From Burkholderiaceae bacterium (GTDB lineage: Bacteria; Pseudomonadota; Gammaproteobacteria; Burkholderiales; Burkholderiaceae_C), in the NCBI GenBank assembly GCA_026125795.1, contig JAHCKM010000003.1, forward strand, positions 496,001 through 560,000: DNA of 64,000 bases. The letters run 5' to 3'. Within the stretch, counting starts at the first letter, position 1; every line of letters begins with the position of its first letter. The notes under the pieces are model-generated. The model worked only from the letters and a program-made list of their open reading frames with translations, was not told where the DNA came from and ran no database searches. The translations under genes and the position numbers were made by a program. Positions 7,061 through 16,460 of the stretch are shown piece after piece.

Positions 7061-9364
7061 ATGAGCCTGTTCAACAAGGTCAGCAAGACATTCCAATGGG
7101 GTCCGCATCGCGTCACGCTGGAAACTGGCGAGATCGCGCGTCAATCGTCGGGTGCGGTGCTCGTCACCATCGAAGACACCGTGGTGCTGGCCACCGTCGT
7201 GGCTGCCAAGAGCGCCAAACCGGGGCAGGATTTCTTCCCGCTCACGGTCGACTACATCGAGAAGACCTACGCCGCCGGCAAGATCCCCGGCAGCTTCTTC
7301 AAGCGGGAGGGCCGTCCGAGCGAGCTCGAAACGCTGACGTCGCGCCTCATCGACCGCCCGATCCGGCCGCTGTTCCCCGAGGGCTTCTTCAATGAAGTGC
7401 AGGTGGTCATTCACGTCTTGTCGCTCAACCCCGAGGTGCAGGCCGACATCGCGGCAATGATCGGCGCCTCCGCGGCGCTCGCGATTTCAGGCATCCCGTT
7501 CAACGGCCCGATCGGCGCGGCGCGCGTCGGATACGTCAATGGCCAGTACGTGCTGAACCCGGGCAAGACCGAGTTGACCAACTCGAAGCTCGACCTCGTC
7601 GTGGCCGGCACCGAAGCCGCGGTGCTGATGGTGGAATCCGAAGCGGATCAGCTGCCCGAAGAAGTCATGCTCGGCGCCGTGGTCTACGGCCACGACCAAG
7701 GCAAGGTCGCGATCGAAGCAATCCACGAGTTGGTGCGCGAGGCCGGCAAGCCGGCGTGGGACTGGCAGCCGCCGGCCAAGGACGAGCCCTTCATCGCCAA
7801 AGTCACGAGGCTCGGCGAGGAGAAGCTGCGCGCGGCCTATCAGATCCGCAGCAAACAATCCCGCACGCAGGCCTGCCGCGAGGCATACGCCTTCGTGATC
7901 GGTGCGCTCACCGAAGAAGGGCTGACCTTCGACACCGTCAAGGTCGAAGGCCTGCTGTTCGAGATCGAGTCGCGCATCGTGCGCAGCCAGATCCTCGCCG
8001 GCGAACCGCGCATCGACGGCCGCGACACGCGCACCGTGCGTCCGATCGAGATCCGCGCCGGCGTGCTGCCGCGCACCCACGGCTCGGCGCTTTTCACGCG
8101 CGGCGAGACGCAGGCGCTGGTCACCGCGACGCTCGGCACCGAGCGCGACGCGCAGCGCATCGACGCGCTGGCCGGCGAGTTCGAGGAGCGCTTCATGCTC
8201 CACTACAACATGCCGCCGTTCGCCACCGGCGAAACCGGCCGCGTCGGTTCACCGAAGCGCCGCGAGATCGGCCACGGCCGCCTGGCCAAGCGCGCGCTGG
8301 TCGCCTGCCTGCCGACCAAGGAGGAGTTCCCCTATTCGATCCGCGTGGTCAGTGAGATCACCGAATCGAACGGCTCGTCATCGATGGCCTCGGTGTGCGG
8401 CGGCTGCCTGAGCCTGATGGACGCCGGCGTGCCGATGAAGGCGCACGTGGCGGGTATCGCGATGGGCCTGATCAAGGAAGGCAACCGCTTCGCGGTGCTG
8501 ACCGACATCCTCGGCGACGAGGATCACCTGGGCGACATGGACTTCAAGGTGGCCGGCACCGGCGCCGGCGTGACCGCGCTGCAGATGGACATCAAGATCC
8601 AGGGCATCACCAAGGAGATCATGCAGGTGGCGCTGGCGCAGGCCAAGGAGGCGCGCCTGCACATCCTGGCCAAGATGGTCGAGGCGGTGGGCAGCGCGCG
8701 GGCCGACGTGTCGCAGTTTGCGCCGCGCCTGTACACGATGAAGATCAACCCGGAGAAGATCCGCGACGTCATCGGCAAGGGTGGCGCAACGATCCGCGCA
8801 CTCACCGACGAGACCGGGTGCACGATCGACATCGCCGAAGACGGCACGATCACCATTGCGTCGGTCGATGCGGACAAGGCGGCGTTCGCGAAGAAGCGCA
8901 TCGAAGAGATCACCGCCGACGTCGAAGTCGGCAAGGTCTACGAGGGCCCGATCACGAAGATCCTCGACTTCGGCGCGCTGGTGAATCTGCTGCCCGGCAA
9001 GGACGGCCTGCTGCACATCAGCCAGATCGCGCACCAGCGCATCGAGAAGGTGACCGACGTGCTCAGCGAGGGCCAGATCGTCAAGGTCAAGGTGCTCGAG
9101 ACCGATGACAAGGGTCGCGTCAAACTGTCGATGAAGGCGCTGCTCGAGCGGCCCGAAGGCATGGAAGACGACCGTGGCGATCGGCCGCCGCGCCGCGACC
9201 GCGGTGACCGTGGCGATCGAGGTGACCGTGGGGATCGAGGCGATCGAGGCGACCGCCCGCCGCGCCGCGATCGCGAGCCACGCGAGGAACCGCAAGGCTT
9301 GGAGCCGGCGGAGCAGCAACAACAGCAGCAGCAACAGCAACCGCCGCAAGACCAGCAGACCTGA
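7061..9364 (+). CDS. pnp: Polyribonucleotide nucleotidyltransferase (PNPase)
   Basis: 767 residues from the ATG at 7061, preceded by GGAG; the frame is open further upstream but lacks homology there. Two RNase PH domains with a linker domain form the phosphorolytic ring. A KH domain starts near residue 560 ([20 protein letters not shown]), and an S1 domain spans about 624-692 ([19 protein letters not shown]). PNPase degrades RNA 3-prime to 5-prime with phosphate and can add tails. The last 60 or so residues are an Arg-Gly-Asp repeat followed by a glutamine run, a low-complexity tail probably used for RNA or protein contacts. The leader is strongly structured. Confidence 0.97.
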   Translation: MSLFNKVSKTFQWGPHRVTLETGEIARQSSGAVLVTIEDTVVLATVVAAKSAKPGQDFFPLTVDYIEKTYAAGKIPGSFFKREGRPSELETLTSRLIDRPIRPLFPEGFFNEVQVVIHVLSLNPEVQADIAAMIGASAALAISGIPFNGPIGAARVGYVNGQYVLNPGKTELTNSKLDLVVAGTEAAVLMVESEADQLPEEVMLGAVVYGHDQGKVAIEAIHELVREAGKPAWDWQPPAKDEPFIAKVTRLGEEKLRAAYQIRSKQSRTQACREAYAFVIGALTEEGLTFDTVKVEGLLFEIESRIVRSQILAGEPRIDGRDTRTVRPIEIRAGVLPRTHGSALFTRGETQALVTATLGTERDAQRIDALAGEFEERFMLHYNMPPFATGETGRVGSPKRREIGHGRLAKRALVACLPTKEEFPYSIRVVSEITESNGSSSMASVCGGCLSLMDAGVPMKAHVAGIAMGLIKEGNRFAVLTDILGDEDHLGDMDFKVAGTGAGVTALQMDIKIQGITKEIMQVALAQAKEARLHILAKMVEAVGSARADVSQFAPRLYTMKINPEKIRDVIGKGGATIRALTDETGCTIDIAEDGTITIASVDADKAAFAKKRIEEITADVEVGKVYEGPITKILDFGALVNLLPGKDGLLHISQIAHQRIEKVTDVLSEGQIVKVKVLETDDKGRVKLSMKALLERPEGMEDDRGDRPPRRDRGDRGDRGDRGDRGDRGDRPPRRDREPREEPQGLEPAEQQQQQQQQQPPQDQQT
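9169..9345 (+). repeat. Low-complexity repeat encoding the RGD/poly-Q tail of PNPase
   Basis: Between 9169 and about 9285 the DNA repeats a degenerate 9-bp unit (GACCGTGGC / GATCGAGGC) encoding Arg-Gly-Asp, flanked on both sides by an RPPRRDR unit. From about 9316 to 9342 CAG/CAA codons give nine consecutive glutamines. Such tracts may vary in length between strains. Confidence 0.8.
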
Positions 9365-9374
9365 CGGATCACGC

Positions 9375-10361
9375 ATGAAAGCCGTCGAGATCAAGAGTTT
9401 TGGCGCGCCCGAGGTCCTGGTGCTCGCCGACCGCCCTGATCCCAAGCCAGGGGCGGGGGAGGTCCTTGTGCGCGTGACGGCCTCGGGGGTGAACCGCCCC
9501 GATGTGTTCCAACGCAAAGGCGCTTACGCACCGCCGCCCGGCGCCTCGGACCTGCCCGGCCTGGAGTTCGCCGGCGAGATCGTCGCGGGTGATGCGGGCG
9601 CGATGCAGGCGGCCGGACTCAAGGTCGGCGACCGCGTGTGCGCGCTGGTGGCCGGCGGCGGTTATGCGCAGCTGGCGGTGGCGCCGGTATCGCAATGCTT
9701 GCCGGTGCCCAAGGGCCTGAGCGACATCGAAGCCGGCGGCTTGCCCGAGACCCTCTTCACCGTGTGGAGCAACGTGTTCGACCGCGCGCGCCTTCAGCGC
9801 GGCGAGACGCTGCTGGTGCAAGGCGGCACCAGCGGCATCGGCGTCACGGCGATCCAGCTGGGCAAGGCCTTCGGTGCCAAGGTGATCGCCACCGCAGGCA
9901 GCGCCGACAAGTGCAAGGCTTGCCTGCAGATCGGTGCCGACGCGGCGATCAACTACAAGGAGCAGGACTTCGTCGACGAGGTCAAGCGGATCACCGATGG
10001 GCGGGGCGCCGATGTGGTGCTCGACATGGTGGCGGGCGACTATGTGGCACGCGAGGTCAAGTGCCTGGCCGATGACGGCCGCATCGTGATCATCGCGGTG
10101 CAAGGTGGCGTGAAGAGCGAGTTCAATGCCGCAGAGGTGCTGCGGCGGCGCCTCACGATCACCGGTTCCACGCTGCGCCCCCGGCCCGAGGCGTTCAAGG
10201 CAGCGATTGCCGCGTCGCTGCGCACGCAGGTGTGGCCGCTGCTCGAAGCCGGCAGGGTCAAGCCGATCGTGCACAAGGTGTTCGATGCGGCCGACGCTGC
10301 GCAGGCCCACGCGCTGATGGAGTCGGGCGCACACGTCGGCAAGATCATGCTGCGCTGGTGA
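9375..10361 (+). CDS. NAD(P)H-quinone oxidoreductase, zinc-free MDR (PIG3-like)
   Basis: 328 residues. A GroES-like N-terminal domain ([18 protein letters not shown], then [10 protein letters not shown]) is followed by a Rossmann domain with [17 protein letters not shown] and the cofactor-binding TAGSADKC. The structural zinc cysteines of alcohol dehydrogenases are absent, and the protein resembles TP53I3/PIG3 quinone oxidoreductases that reduce quinones with NADPH. It starts 10 nt after pnp and ends 5 nt before tpiA, so it is probably in the same transcript; the physiological link is unknown. Confidence 0.88.
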   Translation: MKAVEIKSFGAPEVLVLADRPDPKPGAGEVLVRVTASGVNRPDVFQRKGAYAPPPGASDLPGLEFAGEIVAGDAGAMQAAGLKVGDRVCALVAGGGYAQLAVAPVSQCLPVPKGLSDIEAGGLPETLFTVWSNVFDRARLQRGETLLVQGGTSGIGVTAIQLGKAFGAKVIATAGSADKCKACLQIGADAAINYKEQDFVDEVKRITDGRGADVVLDMVAGDYVAREVKCLADDGRIVIIAVQGGVKSEFNAAEVLRRRLTITGSTLRPRPEAFKAAIAASLRTQVWPLLEAGRVKPIVHKVFDAADAAQAHALMESGAHVGKIMLRW

Positions 10362-10366
10362 GTACG

Positions 10367-11107
10367 ATGCGACGCAAACTGGTGGTGGGCAACTGGAAGA
10401 TGCATGGCAGCCGTGTGGCCAACGAGCCGCTGCTGGCAGCCATCGCGCAAGGGCGGCCGTACGCGTGCGACGTCGCGGTGTGCGCGCCATTCCTCTACAT
10501 CGCCGAAGTGGCGGTCGCCTTCGCGGGCGGTGACCTGCGCTGGGGTGCACAGGATTGTTCGGTGCATGAGCAGGGCGCCTATACCGGCGAGGTGTCGGCC
10601 GCGATGCTGGCCGAGTTCGGCTGCCGCTATGTGATCGTCGGACACTCGGAGCGCCGCCAATACCACCAGGAGAGCGATCAGCTTGTGGCTGACAAGGCCA
10701 AGGCGGCGCTCGCCAAGGGCGTGACGCCGATCGTCTGCGTCGGCGAGAGCCTGGCGCAACGAGAAGCCGGGCAGACCGATGACGTGGTCAAGCGGCAGCT
10801 GTCGGCCGTGATCCACACGCTGGCGCATTGCGCCGGCGAAATGGTGGTGGCCTATGAGCCGGTGTGGGCCATCGGCACCGGTCGCACCGCGACGCCGGAG
10901 CAGGCGCAGGACGTGCACGCGCTGTTGCGCGCCCAGCTGCACGCGGCCACGCCGCACGCGGCCCAAATGAAGATCCTCTACGGCGGCAGCGTCAAAGCCG
11001 ACAACGCGGCGTCGCTGTTCGCGCAGCCTGACATCGACGGCGGCCTGATCGGAGGCGCGTCATTGAAAGCCAACGACTTCATCGCCATCTGCCGTGCCGC
11101 GGGCTGA
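10367..11107 (+). CDS. tpiA: Triosephosphate isomerase
   Basis: 246 residues, a complete TIM barrel. It interconverts dihydroxyacetone phosphate and glyceraldehyde 3-phosphate. Visible landmarks are GNWKMHG (K active-site region), H93 in [10 protein letters not shown]164 in [11 protein letters not shown], the flexible lid loop, and the C-terminal phosphate loop [11 protein letters not shown]. An in-frame GTG at 10358 overlaps the upstream stop and would add three residues; the ATG gives the normal N-terminus. secG follows 42 nt later, a linkage common in betaproteobacteria. Confidence 0.97.
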   Translation: MRRKLVVGNWKMHGSRVANEPLLAAIAQGRPYACDVAVCAPFLYIAEVAVAFAGGDLRWGAQDCSVHEQGAYTGEVSAAMLAEFGCRYVIVGHSERRQYHQESDQLVADKAKAALAKGVTPIVCVGESLAQREAGQTDDVVKRQLSAVIHTLAHCAGEMVVAYEPVWAIGTGRTATPEQAQDVHALLRAQLHAATPHAAQMKILYGGSVKADNAASLFAQPDIDGGLIGGASLKANDFIAICRAAG

Positions 11108-11149
11108 AACCCCGCGCCGCCGACCGCGTTACCCGGAGCCCAGCCTCTC

Positions 11150-11539
11150 ATGCAAGTGTTGACCAATATCGTGCTGATCGTGCAGATCCTGTCTGCTGTG
11201 ACGATGATCGGCCTCGTGCTGATCCAGCACGGCAAGGGCGCCGACATGGGTGCATCGTTCGGCAGCGGCGCATCGGGCAGCTTGTTCGGTGCAACCGGCA
11301 GCGCCAACTTCCTTTCGCGCTCCACGGCGGTATGCGCCACGCTGTTCATGGTGTCGACCCTGGCGCTGGCCTTCATGTCGGCCGGCGCCCGGCCGCAAGG
11401 CGGCAACACCGTGCTCGATCGTCCGGCCGCGGCGGCAAGCGCCGCATCCGCGCCGGCCGTTCCGGGCGCGGTGATTCCAGGTGCTGCGATTCCCGGGGCT
11501 GCCAGTGCACCGGCCGCGCCGGCTTCTCCCGCGCGCTGA
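11150..11539 (+). CDS. secG: Preprotein translocase subunit SecG
   Basis: 129 residues. Two membrane helices (about residues 2-22 and 52-72) flank the conserved cytoplasmic loop GKGADMGASFGSGASGSLFGATGS, shortened here by FGA matches to the family signature. SecG assists SecYEG by easing SecA cycling. The C-terminal third is an Ala/Pro/Gly-rich low-complexity tail, as in other Burkholderiales SecG. It lies between tpiA and tRNA-Leu, the same secG-tRNA-Leu(GAG) order seen in E. coli. Confidence 0.93.
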   Translation: MQVLTNIVLIVQILSAVTMIGLVLIQHGKGADMGASFGSGASGSLFGATGSANFLSRSTAVCATLFMVSTLALAFMSAGARPQGGNTVLDRPAAAASAASAPAVPGAVIPGAAIPGAASAPAAPASPAR

Positions 11540-11618
11540 GCTGCACACGCCGCGCGCGAGACGATCGCCCGAGCCGATCCCGTGTCGCGACCACAACGGC
11601 CGGCCCTCCGAAAGTCAT

Positions 11619-11624
11619 TAGAAT
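11619..11624 (+). promoter_or_regulatory. Candidate -10 box upstream of tRNA-Leu
   Basis: TAGAAT at 11619-11624 lies about 70 nt upstream of the tRNA gene in the secG-tRNA spacer. No convincing -35 hexamer was found at 16-18 nt, so this is a weak call. Confidence 0.25.
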
Positions 11625-11694
11625 GAACGGCTGTTTGAAGGCCTAGCCTCGAGGTCTTCACCGGGACAATCGGGTCCAACGATTCGACGCCTCA

Positions 11695-11779
11695 GCCGAC
11701 GTGGTGAAATTGGTAGACACGCTATCTTGAGGGGGTAGTGGCGAAAGCTGTGCGAGTTCGAGTCTCGCCGTCGGCACCA
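11695..11779 (+). tRNA. tRNA-Leu, anticodon GAG
   Basis: 85 nt including an encoded CCA. The acceptor arms GCCGACG (11695-11701) and CGTCGGC (11769-11775) pair perfectly, with A as discriminator base. The D arm contains TGGTGAAATTGGTAGACAC. The anticodon stem CTATC/GGTAG encloses loop TTGAGGG, giving anticodon GAG for CUY leucine codons. A long class II variable arm (TGGCGAAAGCTGT) and T arm GCGAG-TTCGAGT-CTCGC complete the fold. It sits between secG and nuoA. Confidence 0.98.
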
Positions 11780-11841
11780 AGAGCGTTGTCAGGTTCTGAT
11801 CCGATGCGCACCGGAACTTCGTTGATTCCCGAGCCGACTGA

Positions 11842-12201
11842 ATGGACCTGCAACCCTACCTGAGCGTCATCCTGTTCATCCTGGTGGGGGTGGCTGTCGG
11901 TGTCCTCCCGCAGGTGATCGGCTTCGTGTTCGGGCCCAATCGGCCGGATGCGCAGAAGAACAGTCCTTATGAGTGCGGCTTCGAGGCGTTCGAAGACGCG
12001 CGCATGAAGTTCGACGTGCGCTACTACCTCGTCGCCATCCTTTTCATTCTGTTCGACCTGGAGATCGCGTTCCTGTTTCCGTGGGCGGTTGCGCTCAGGG
12101 AGATCGGTGCGCCGGGTTTCTGGGCGATGATGATTTTTCTCACCATCCTGGTCGTCGGCTTCCTCTACGAGTGGAAGAAGGGCGCCCTCGATTGGGAGTG
12201 A
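11842..12201 (+). CDS. nuoA: NADH-quinone oxidoreductase subunit A
   Basis: 119 residues with three membrane helices. The conserved loop [12 protein letters not shown] contains the cysteine that changes accessibility in the active/deactive transition of complex I. NuoA packs with NuoH and NuoJ near the quinone cavity. It is the first of 14 genes in canonical order; nuoB follows 12 nt downstream. The tRNA-Leu ends 62 nt upstream, so the operon promoter is either within that short spacer or shared with upstream genes. Confidence 0.97.
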   Translation: MDLQPYLSVILFILVGVAVGVLPQVIGFVFGPNRPDAQKNSPYECGFEAFEDARMKFDVRYYLVAILFILFDLEIAFLFPWAVALREIGAPGFWAMMIFLTILVVGFLYEWKKGALDWE

Positions 12202-12213
12202 CTGACTCCTATC

Positions 12214-12693
12214 ATGGGTATTGAAGGCGTTCTCAAAGAAGGCTTCGTTACCACCTCGGTCGACAAGCTGATCAACTGGTCGAAAACGGGCTCGTTGTGG
12301 CCGATGACGTTCGGCCTTGCGTGTTGCGCGGTGGAGATGATGCACGCCGGTGCGGCGCGTTACGACATCGACCGCTTCGGCATGCTGTTCCGTCCCAGCC
12401 CGCGCCAGAGCGATCTGATGATCGTGGCCGGCACGCTGTGCAACAAGATGGCGCCGGCGCTGCGCAAGGTGTATGACCAGATGGCCGAGCCGCGCTGGGT
12501 ACTCTCCATGGGCTCGTGCGCCAACGGCGGCGGCTACTACCACTACAGCTATTCGGTGGTGCGCGGTTGTGACCGCATCGTACCGGTCGACGTCTACGTG
12601 CCCGGTTGTCCGCCCACCGCGGAGGCGCTGCTTTACGGGATCCTGCAACTGCAGGCCAAGATCCGGCGCGATAACACCATCGCGCGGGCCTGA
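12214..12693 (+). CDS. nuoB: NADH-quinone oxidoreductase subunit B
   Basis: 159 residues. NuoB carries cluster N2, the last [4Fe-4S] cluster before quinone. The ligands are visible: tandem cysteines in [10 protein letters not shown], the cysteine in [16 protein letters not shown], and that in [12 protein letters not shown]. It is a peripheral-arm subunit at the membrane interface and forms the quinone site with NuoD. nuoC begins 6 nt after its stop. Confidence 0.97.
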   Translation: MGIEGVLKEGFVTTSVDKLINWSKTGSLWPMTFGLACCAVEMMHAGAARYDIDRFGMLFRPSPRQSDLMIVAGTLCNKMAPALRKVYDQMAEPRWVLSMGSCANGGGYYHYSYSVVRGCDRIVPVDVYVPGCPPTAEALLYGILQLQAKIRRDNTIARA

Positions 12694-12699
12694 GACCTG

Positions 12700-13296
12700 A
12701 TGAGCACCCGTCTCGACACGTTGCAGCAGGCGCTGCAGACCATTCTCGGCGCGAGCATCAGGAAACTGGTGCGTGACCGCGGCGAGATCACCGTCACGGT
12801 GAAGGCGGACGACTACCTCGCCGCCGCGCGCACGCTGCGCGATCACGCCGAGCTGAAGTTCGAGCAGATGATCGACCTGTGCGGCGTCGACTACTCCAGC
12901 TACCGCAACGAGCCATGGGACGGCCCGCGTTACTGCGTGGTGTTGCACCTCTTGTCGGTCACCCACAATTGGCGCGTGCGACTCAAGGTGTTCGCGCCCG
13001 ATGACGATGTGCCGGTGGTGGCGTCGGTCACCGAGATCTGGAGCGGTGCCAACTGGTTCGAGCGCGAGGCCTTTGACCTCTACGGCGTGATCTTCGAGGG
13101 CCACGTCGACCTGCGCCGCATTCTCACCGACTATGGCTTCATCGGCCACCCGATGCGCAAGGACTTCCCGGTGTCCGGCCACGTCGAGATGCGCTACGAC
13201 GCCGAGAGCAAGCGCGTGATCTACCAGCCGGTGACCATCGAGCCGCGCGAGATCACGCCCCGCGTGGTGCGCGAAGAGAACTACGGCGGTGTGTAG
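12700..13296 (+). CDS. nuoC: NADH-quinone oxidoreductase subunit C
   Basis: 198 residues of the 30-kDa subunit family. The diagnostic stretch [11 protein letters not shown] is followed by the GHPMRKDFP motif near residue 150. NuoC helps assemble the connecting module with NuoB, NuoD and NuoI and holds no cofactor. In contrast to E. coli, where nuoC and nuoD are fused, it is a separate gene here, as in other betaproteobacteria. nuoD starts 3 nt after the stop. Confidence 0.97.
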   Translation: MSTRLDTLQQALQTILGASIRKLVRDRGEITVTVKADDYLAAARTLRDHAELKFEQMIDLCGVDYSSYRNEPWDGPRYCVVLHLLSVTHNWRVRLKVFAPDDDVPVVASVTEIWSGANWFEREAFDLYGVIFEGHVDLRRILTDYGFIGHPMRKDFPVSGHVEMRYDAESKRVIYQPVTIEPREITPRVVREENYGGV

Positions 13297-13299
13297 GCC

Positions 13300-14556
13300 A
13301 TGGCTGAGATCAAGAACTACACGCTCAATTTTGGTCCCCAGCACCCGGCGGCGCATGGCGTGCTGCGCCTGGTGCTCGAGCTCGACGGCGAGGTCATCCA
13401 ACGCGCCGATCCGCACATCGGCCTGCTGCACCGCGCCACCGAGAAGCTCGCCGAGAGCAAGACCTACATCCAGTCGCTGCCCTACATGGACCGGCTGGAC
13501 TATGTGTCGATGATGTGCAACGAGCACGCCTACTGCCTGGCCATCGAGAAGCTGCTGGGCATCGAGGTGCCGGAGCGCGCGCAGTACATCCGCGTGATGT
13601 TCGCGGAGCTGACGCGCATCCTCAACCACCTGCTCTGGCTCGGTGCGCATGGCCTCGACTGCGGAGCGATGAACATCTTCATCTACTGCTTCCGTGAGCG
13701 CGAGGACATCTTCGACATGTACGAGGCGGTGTCCGGCGCGCGCATGCACGCGGCGTACTTCAGGCCCGGTGGCGTGTACCGCGACCTTCCCGATGCGATG
13801 CCGCAGTACAAGGCGGGCAAGATCCGCAACGAGCGCGCGATCAAGGCGATGAACGAGAACCGCCAGGGCTCGCTGCTCGATTTCATCGACGACTTCGTCA
13901 AGCGCTTTCCGGCCTATGTCGACGAGTACGAGACGCTGCTCACCGACAACCGCATCTGGAAGCAGCGCACCGTGGGCATCGGCGTCGTCACGCCCGAGCG
14001 TGCGCTGAACCTCGGCATGACCGGCCCGATGCTGCGCGGCTCGGGCATCGCGTGGGATCTGCGCAAGCAGCAGCCGTATGACGTGTACGACCGCATGGAC
14101 TTCGACATCCCGCTGGGCGTCAACGGCGACACCTACGACCGCTACCTCGTGCGCGTGGAGGAGATGCGGCAAGCCAACCGCATCGTGCGCCAATGCGTCG
14201 ACTGGCTGCGTGCCAATCCCACCGGCCCGGTGATCACCGACAACCTGAAGGTCGCGCCGCCGCCGCGCGTGGACATGAAGGCCAACATGGAAGAGTTGAT
14301 CCACCACTTCAAGCTCTTCACCGAGGGCATGCACGTGCCAGAGGGCGAGTCGTATGCCGCGGTCGAGCATCCCAAGGGAGAGTTCGGCATCTACCTGGTG
14401 AGCGACGGCGCCAACAAGCCGTATCGCATGAAGATCCGCGCTCCGGGCTTCGCGCACCTGTCGGCGCTCGACGAGATGAGCCGCGGTCACATGATCGCCG
14501 ACGCGGTGGCGATCATCGGCACCATGGACATCGTGTTCGGGGAGGTCGATCGATGA
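13300..14556 (+). CDS. nuoD: NADH-quinone oxidoreductase subunit D
   Basis: 418 residues of the 49-kDa subunit. [14 protein letters not shown] near the N-terminus carries the histidine that contacts quinone. [25 protein letters not shown] and the C-terminal D-I-V-F-G-E-V-D-R end are standard. NuoD forms the quinone-binding pocket with NuoB. The stop overlaps the nuoE start in an ATGA, indicating translational coupling. Confidence 0.97.
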   Translation: MAEIKNYTLNFGPQHPAAHGVLRLVLELDGEVIQRADPHIGLLHRATEKLAESKTYIQSLPYMDRLDYVSMMCNEHAYCLAIEKLLGIEVPERAQYIRVMFAELTRILNHLLWLGAHGLDCGAMNIFIYCFREREDIFDMYEAVSGARMHAAYFRPGGVYRDLPDAMPQYKAGKIRNERAIKAMNENRQGSLLDFIDDFVKRFPAYVDEYETLLTDNRIWKQRTVGIGVVTPERALNLGMTGPMLRGSGIAWDLRKQQPYDVYDRMDFDIPLGVNGDTYDRYLVRVEEMRQANRIVRQCVDWLRANPTGPVITDNLKVAPPPRVDMKANMEELIHHFKLFTEGMHVPEGESYAAVEHPKGEFGIYLVSDGANKPYRMKIRAPGFAHLSALDEMSRGHMIADAVAIIGTMDIVFGEVDR

Positions 14557-15056
14557 ACGGCCAGCCGATGCAGCTCGGTGATTCAACCAAGGCGCGCTTT
14601 GCCGCCGAGGTGGCCAAGTACCCTGCCGACCAGAAGCAGTCGGCGGTGATGGCCTGCCTGGCCATCGTGCAGCAGGAGCAGGGGTGGATCAGCGCCGAGG
14701 CCGAAGAAGCGGTGGCGTCATACCTCGGCATGGCGCCGATCGCGGTGCGCGAGGTCACCACCTTCTACAACATGTACAACCAGCAGCCGGTGGGGCGCTT
14801 CAAGCTCAACGTCTGCACCAACCTGCCTTGCCAGCTGCGCAATGGCCAGCACGCGCTGGAACACCTGTGCCACAAGCTCGGCGTCGATGAGGGCGGCACC
14901 AGCGCCGACGGCCTCTTTACCGTGCAGAAGTCCGAGTGCCTGGGCGCCTGCGCCGATGCGCCCGTGATGCTGGTCAACGACCGCCAGATGGTCAGCTATA
15001 TGAGCGACGCGCGCCTCGACGACCTCTTGGCCACGCTGAAAGAGAGCGTCAAGTGA
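14553..15056 (+). CDS. nuoE: NADH-quinone oxidoreductase subunit E
   Basis: 167 residues from the ATG that overlaps the nuoD stop. The 24-kDa subunit binds [2Fe-2S] cluster N1a through cysteines in [10 protein letters not shown] and in [13 protein letters not shown]. The helical N-terminal domain contains [14 protein letters not shown] and [16 protein letters not shown]. It joins NuoF in the NADH dehydrogenase module. Its own stop overlaps the nuoF start (GTGA). Confidence 0.96.
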   Translation: MNGQPMQLGDSTKARFAAEVAKYPADQKQSAVMACLAIVQQEQGWISAEAEEAVASYLGMAPIAVREVTTFYNMYNQQPVGRFKLNVCTNLPCQLRNGQHALEHLCHKLGVDEGGTSADGLFTVQKSECLGACADAPVMLVNDRQMVSYMSDARLDDLLATLKESVK

Positions 15057-16441
15057 CCGTGTTGCCCGACCTGTCGAAGTTCCAGGCCAGCGGCCGCGAA
15101 ACCTGCTTCCACAACCGCCACATCGGCGCGCAGATCTATGCCGACCTCGACGGCGGCAACTGGCGCCTGAAGGACTACGAGTCGCGCGGCGGGTACCAGG
15201 CGCTGAAGAAGATCCTCGGGCTCGAGGGTGGCGCCGGCATGACGCCGGACCAGGTGGTGGCCGAGGTCAAGGCCTCGGGTCTGCGCGGCCGCGGCGGCGC
15301 GGGTTTCCCCACCGGCCTCAAGTGGAGCTTCATGCCGCGTGCGCTGCCGGTGCAGAAATACCTGGTGTGCAACTCCGACGAAGGCGAGCCGGGCACCTGC
15401 AAGGACCGCGACATCCTCGCGTTCAACCCGCACATCGTGATCGAGGGCATGGCGATCGCCGCCTACGCGATGGGCATCACGGTCGGCTACAACTACATCC
15501 ACGGCGAGATCTTCGAGCTCTACGAGCGCTTCGAAGAGGCGCTGCGCGAGGCGCGCGCCGCGGGCTACCTGGGCGAGCGCATCCTCGGCAGCAGCTTCAG
15601 CTTTCAACTGCACGCTTTCCACGGTTTTGGCGCCTACATCTGCGGCGAGGAGACGGCGCTGCTGGAGTCGCTCGAAGGCAAGAAGGGCCAGCCGCGCTTC
15701 AAGCCGCCGTTTCCCGCCAGCTACGGCCTGTACGGCAAGCCCACCACGATCAACAACACCGAGACCTTCGCCGCGGTGCCGTGGATCATCCGCAACAGCG
15801 GTGACGCCTACCTGAAGATCGGCAAGCCCAACAACGGCGGCACCAAAATCTTCTCGATGGTGGGCGACGTGGAGTGGCCTGGCAACTACGAGATTCCGCT
15901 CGGCACGCCGTTCTCGAAGATCCTCGAACTGGCCGGCGGCGTGAAGGGCGGCAAGAAGCTCAAGGCTGTGATCCCCGGCGGTTCCTCGGCTCCTGTGCTG
16001 CCGGCCCACGTCATGATGGACCTGACGATGGACTACGACGCCATCGCCAAAGCCGGTTCGATGCTGGGCTCCGGTGCGGTCATCGTGATGGACGAGACAC
16101 GCTGCATGGTCGACGCGCTGCTGCGCCTGTCGTACTTCTACATGCACGAATCGTGCGGCCAGTGCACGCCGTGCCGCGAAGGCACCGGCTGGCTGTGGCG
16201 CGTGGTGCATCGCATCGAGCACGGCCAAGGCCGGGCCGAAGACCTGCAGCTGCTCGATTCGGTGGCCGAGAACATCATGGGCCGAACGATCTGCGCGCTC
16301 GGCGATGCGGCCGCGATGCCGGTGCGCGGCATGATCAAGCACTTCAGGGACGAATTCGTCTACCACATCGAGCACAGGCGCTGCGCCGTCGGCCCGGGCG
16401 CGCAGCGCGCGCACGCCGTGGCCGACCTGACCCCCGCCTGA
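15053..16441 (+). CDS. nuoF: NADH-quinone oxidoreductase subunit F
   Basis: 462 residues from the GTG that overlaps the nuoE stop. The 51-kDa subunit binds NADH, FMN and cluster N3. [13 protein letters not shown] is the nucleotide loop and [15 protein letters not shown] the FMN site. [15 protein letters not shown] plus a later cysteine in [11 protein letters not shown] bind the [4Fe-4S] cluster. The last 20 or so residues beyond the usual HIEH end are basic and alanine-rich, a short C-terminal extension. Confidence 0.96.
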   Translation: MTVLPDLSKFQASGRETCFHNRHIGAQIYADLDGGNWRLKDYESRGGYQALKKILGLEGGAGMTPDQVVAEVKASGLRGRGGAGFPTGLKWSFMPRALPVQKYLVCNSDEGEPGTCKDRDILAFNPHIVIEGMAIAAYAMGITVGYNYIHGEIFELYERFEEALREARAAGYLGERILGSSFSFQLHAFHGFGAYICGEETALLESLEGKKGQPRFKPPFPASYGLYGKPTTINNTETFAAVPWIIRNSGDAYLKIGKPNNGGTKIFSMVGDVEWPGNYEIPLGTPFSKILELAGGVKGGKKLKAVIPGGSSAPVLPAHVMMDLTMDYDAIAKAGSMLGSGAVIVMDETRCMVDALLRLSYFYMHESCGQCTPCREGTGWLWRVVHRIEHGQGRAEDLQLLDSVAENIMGRTICALGDAAAMPVRGMIKHFRDEFVYHIEHRRCAVGPGAQRAHAVADLTPA

Positions 16442-16460
16442 CGCGAGACGGCAACAACCC

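Noticed and set aside
11722-14586. A 954-codon open frame antisense to nuoA-nuoD
   Set aside because: High GC and strong third-position bias keep antisense frames open. The translation is low-complexity His/Arg/Asp/Val with no domain, and it opposes clearly conserved nuo genes.
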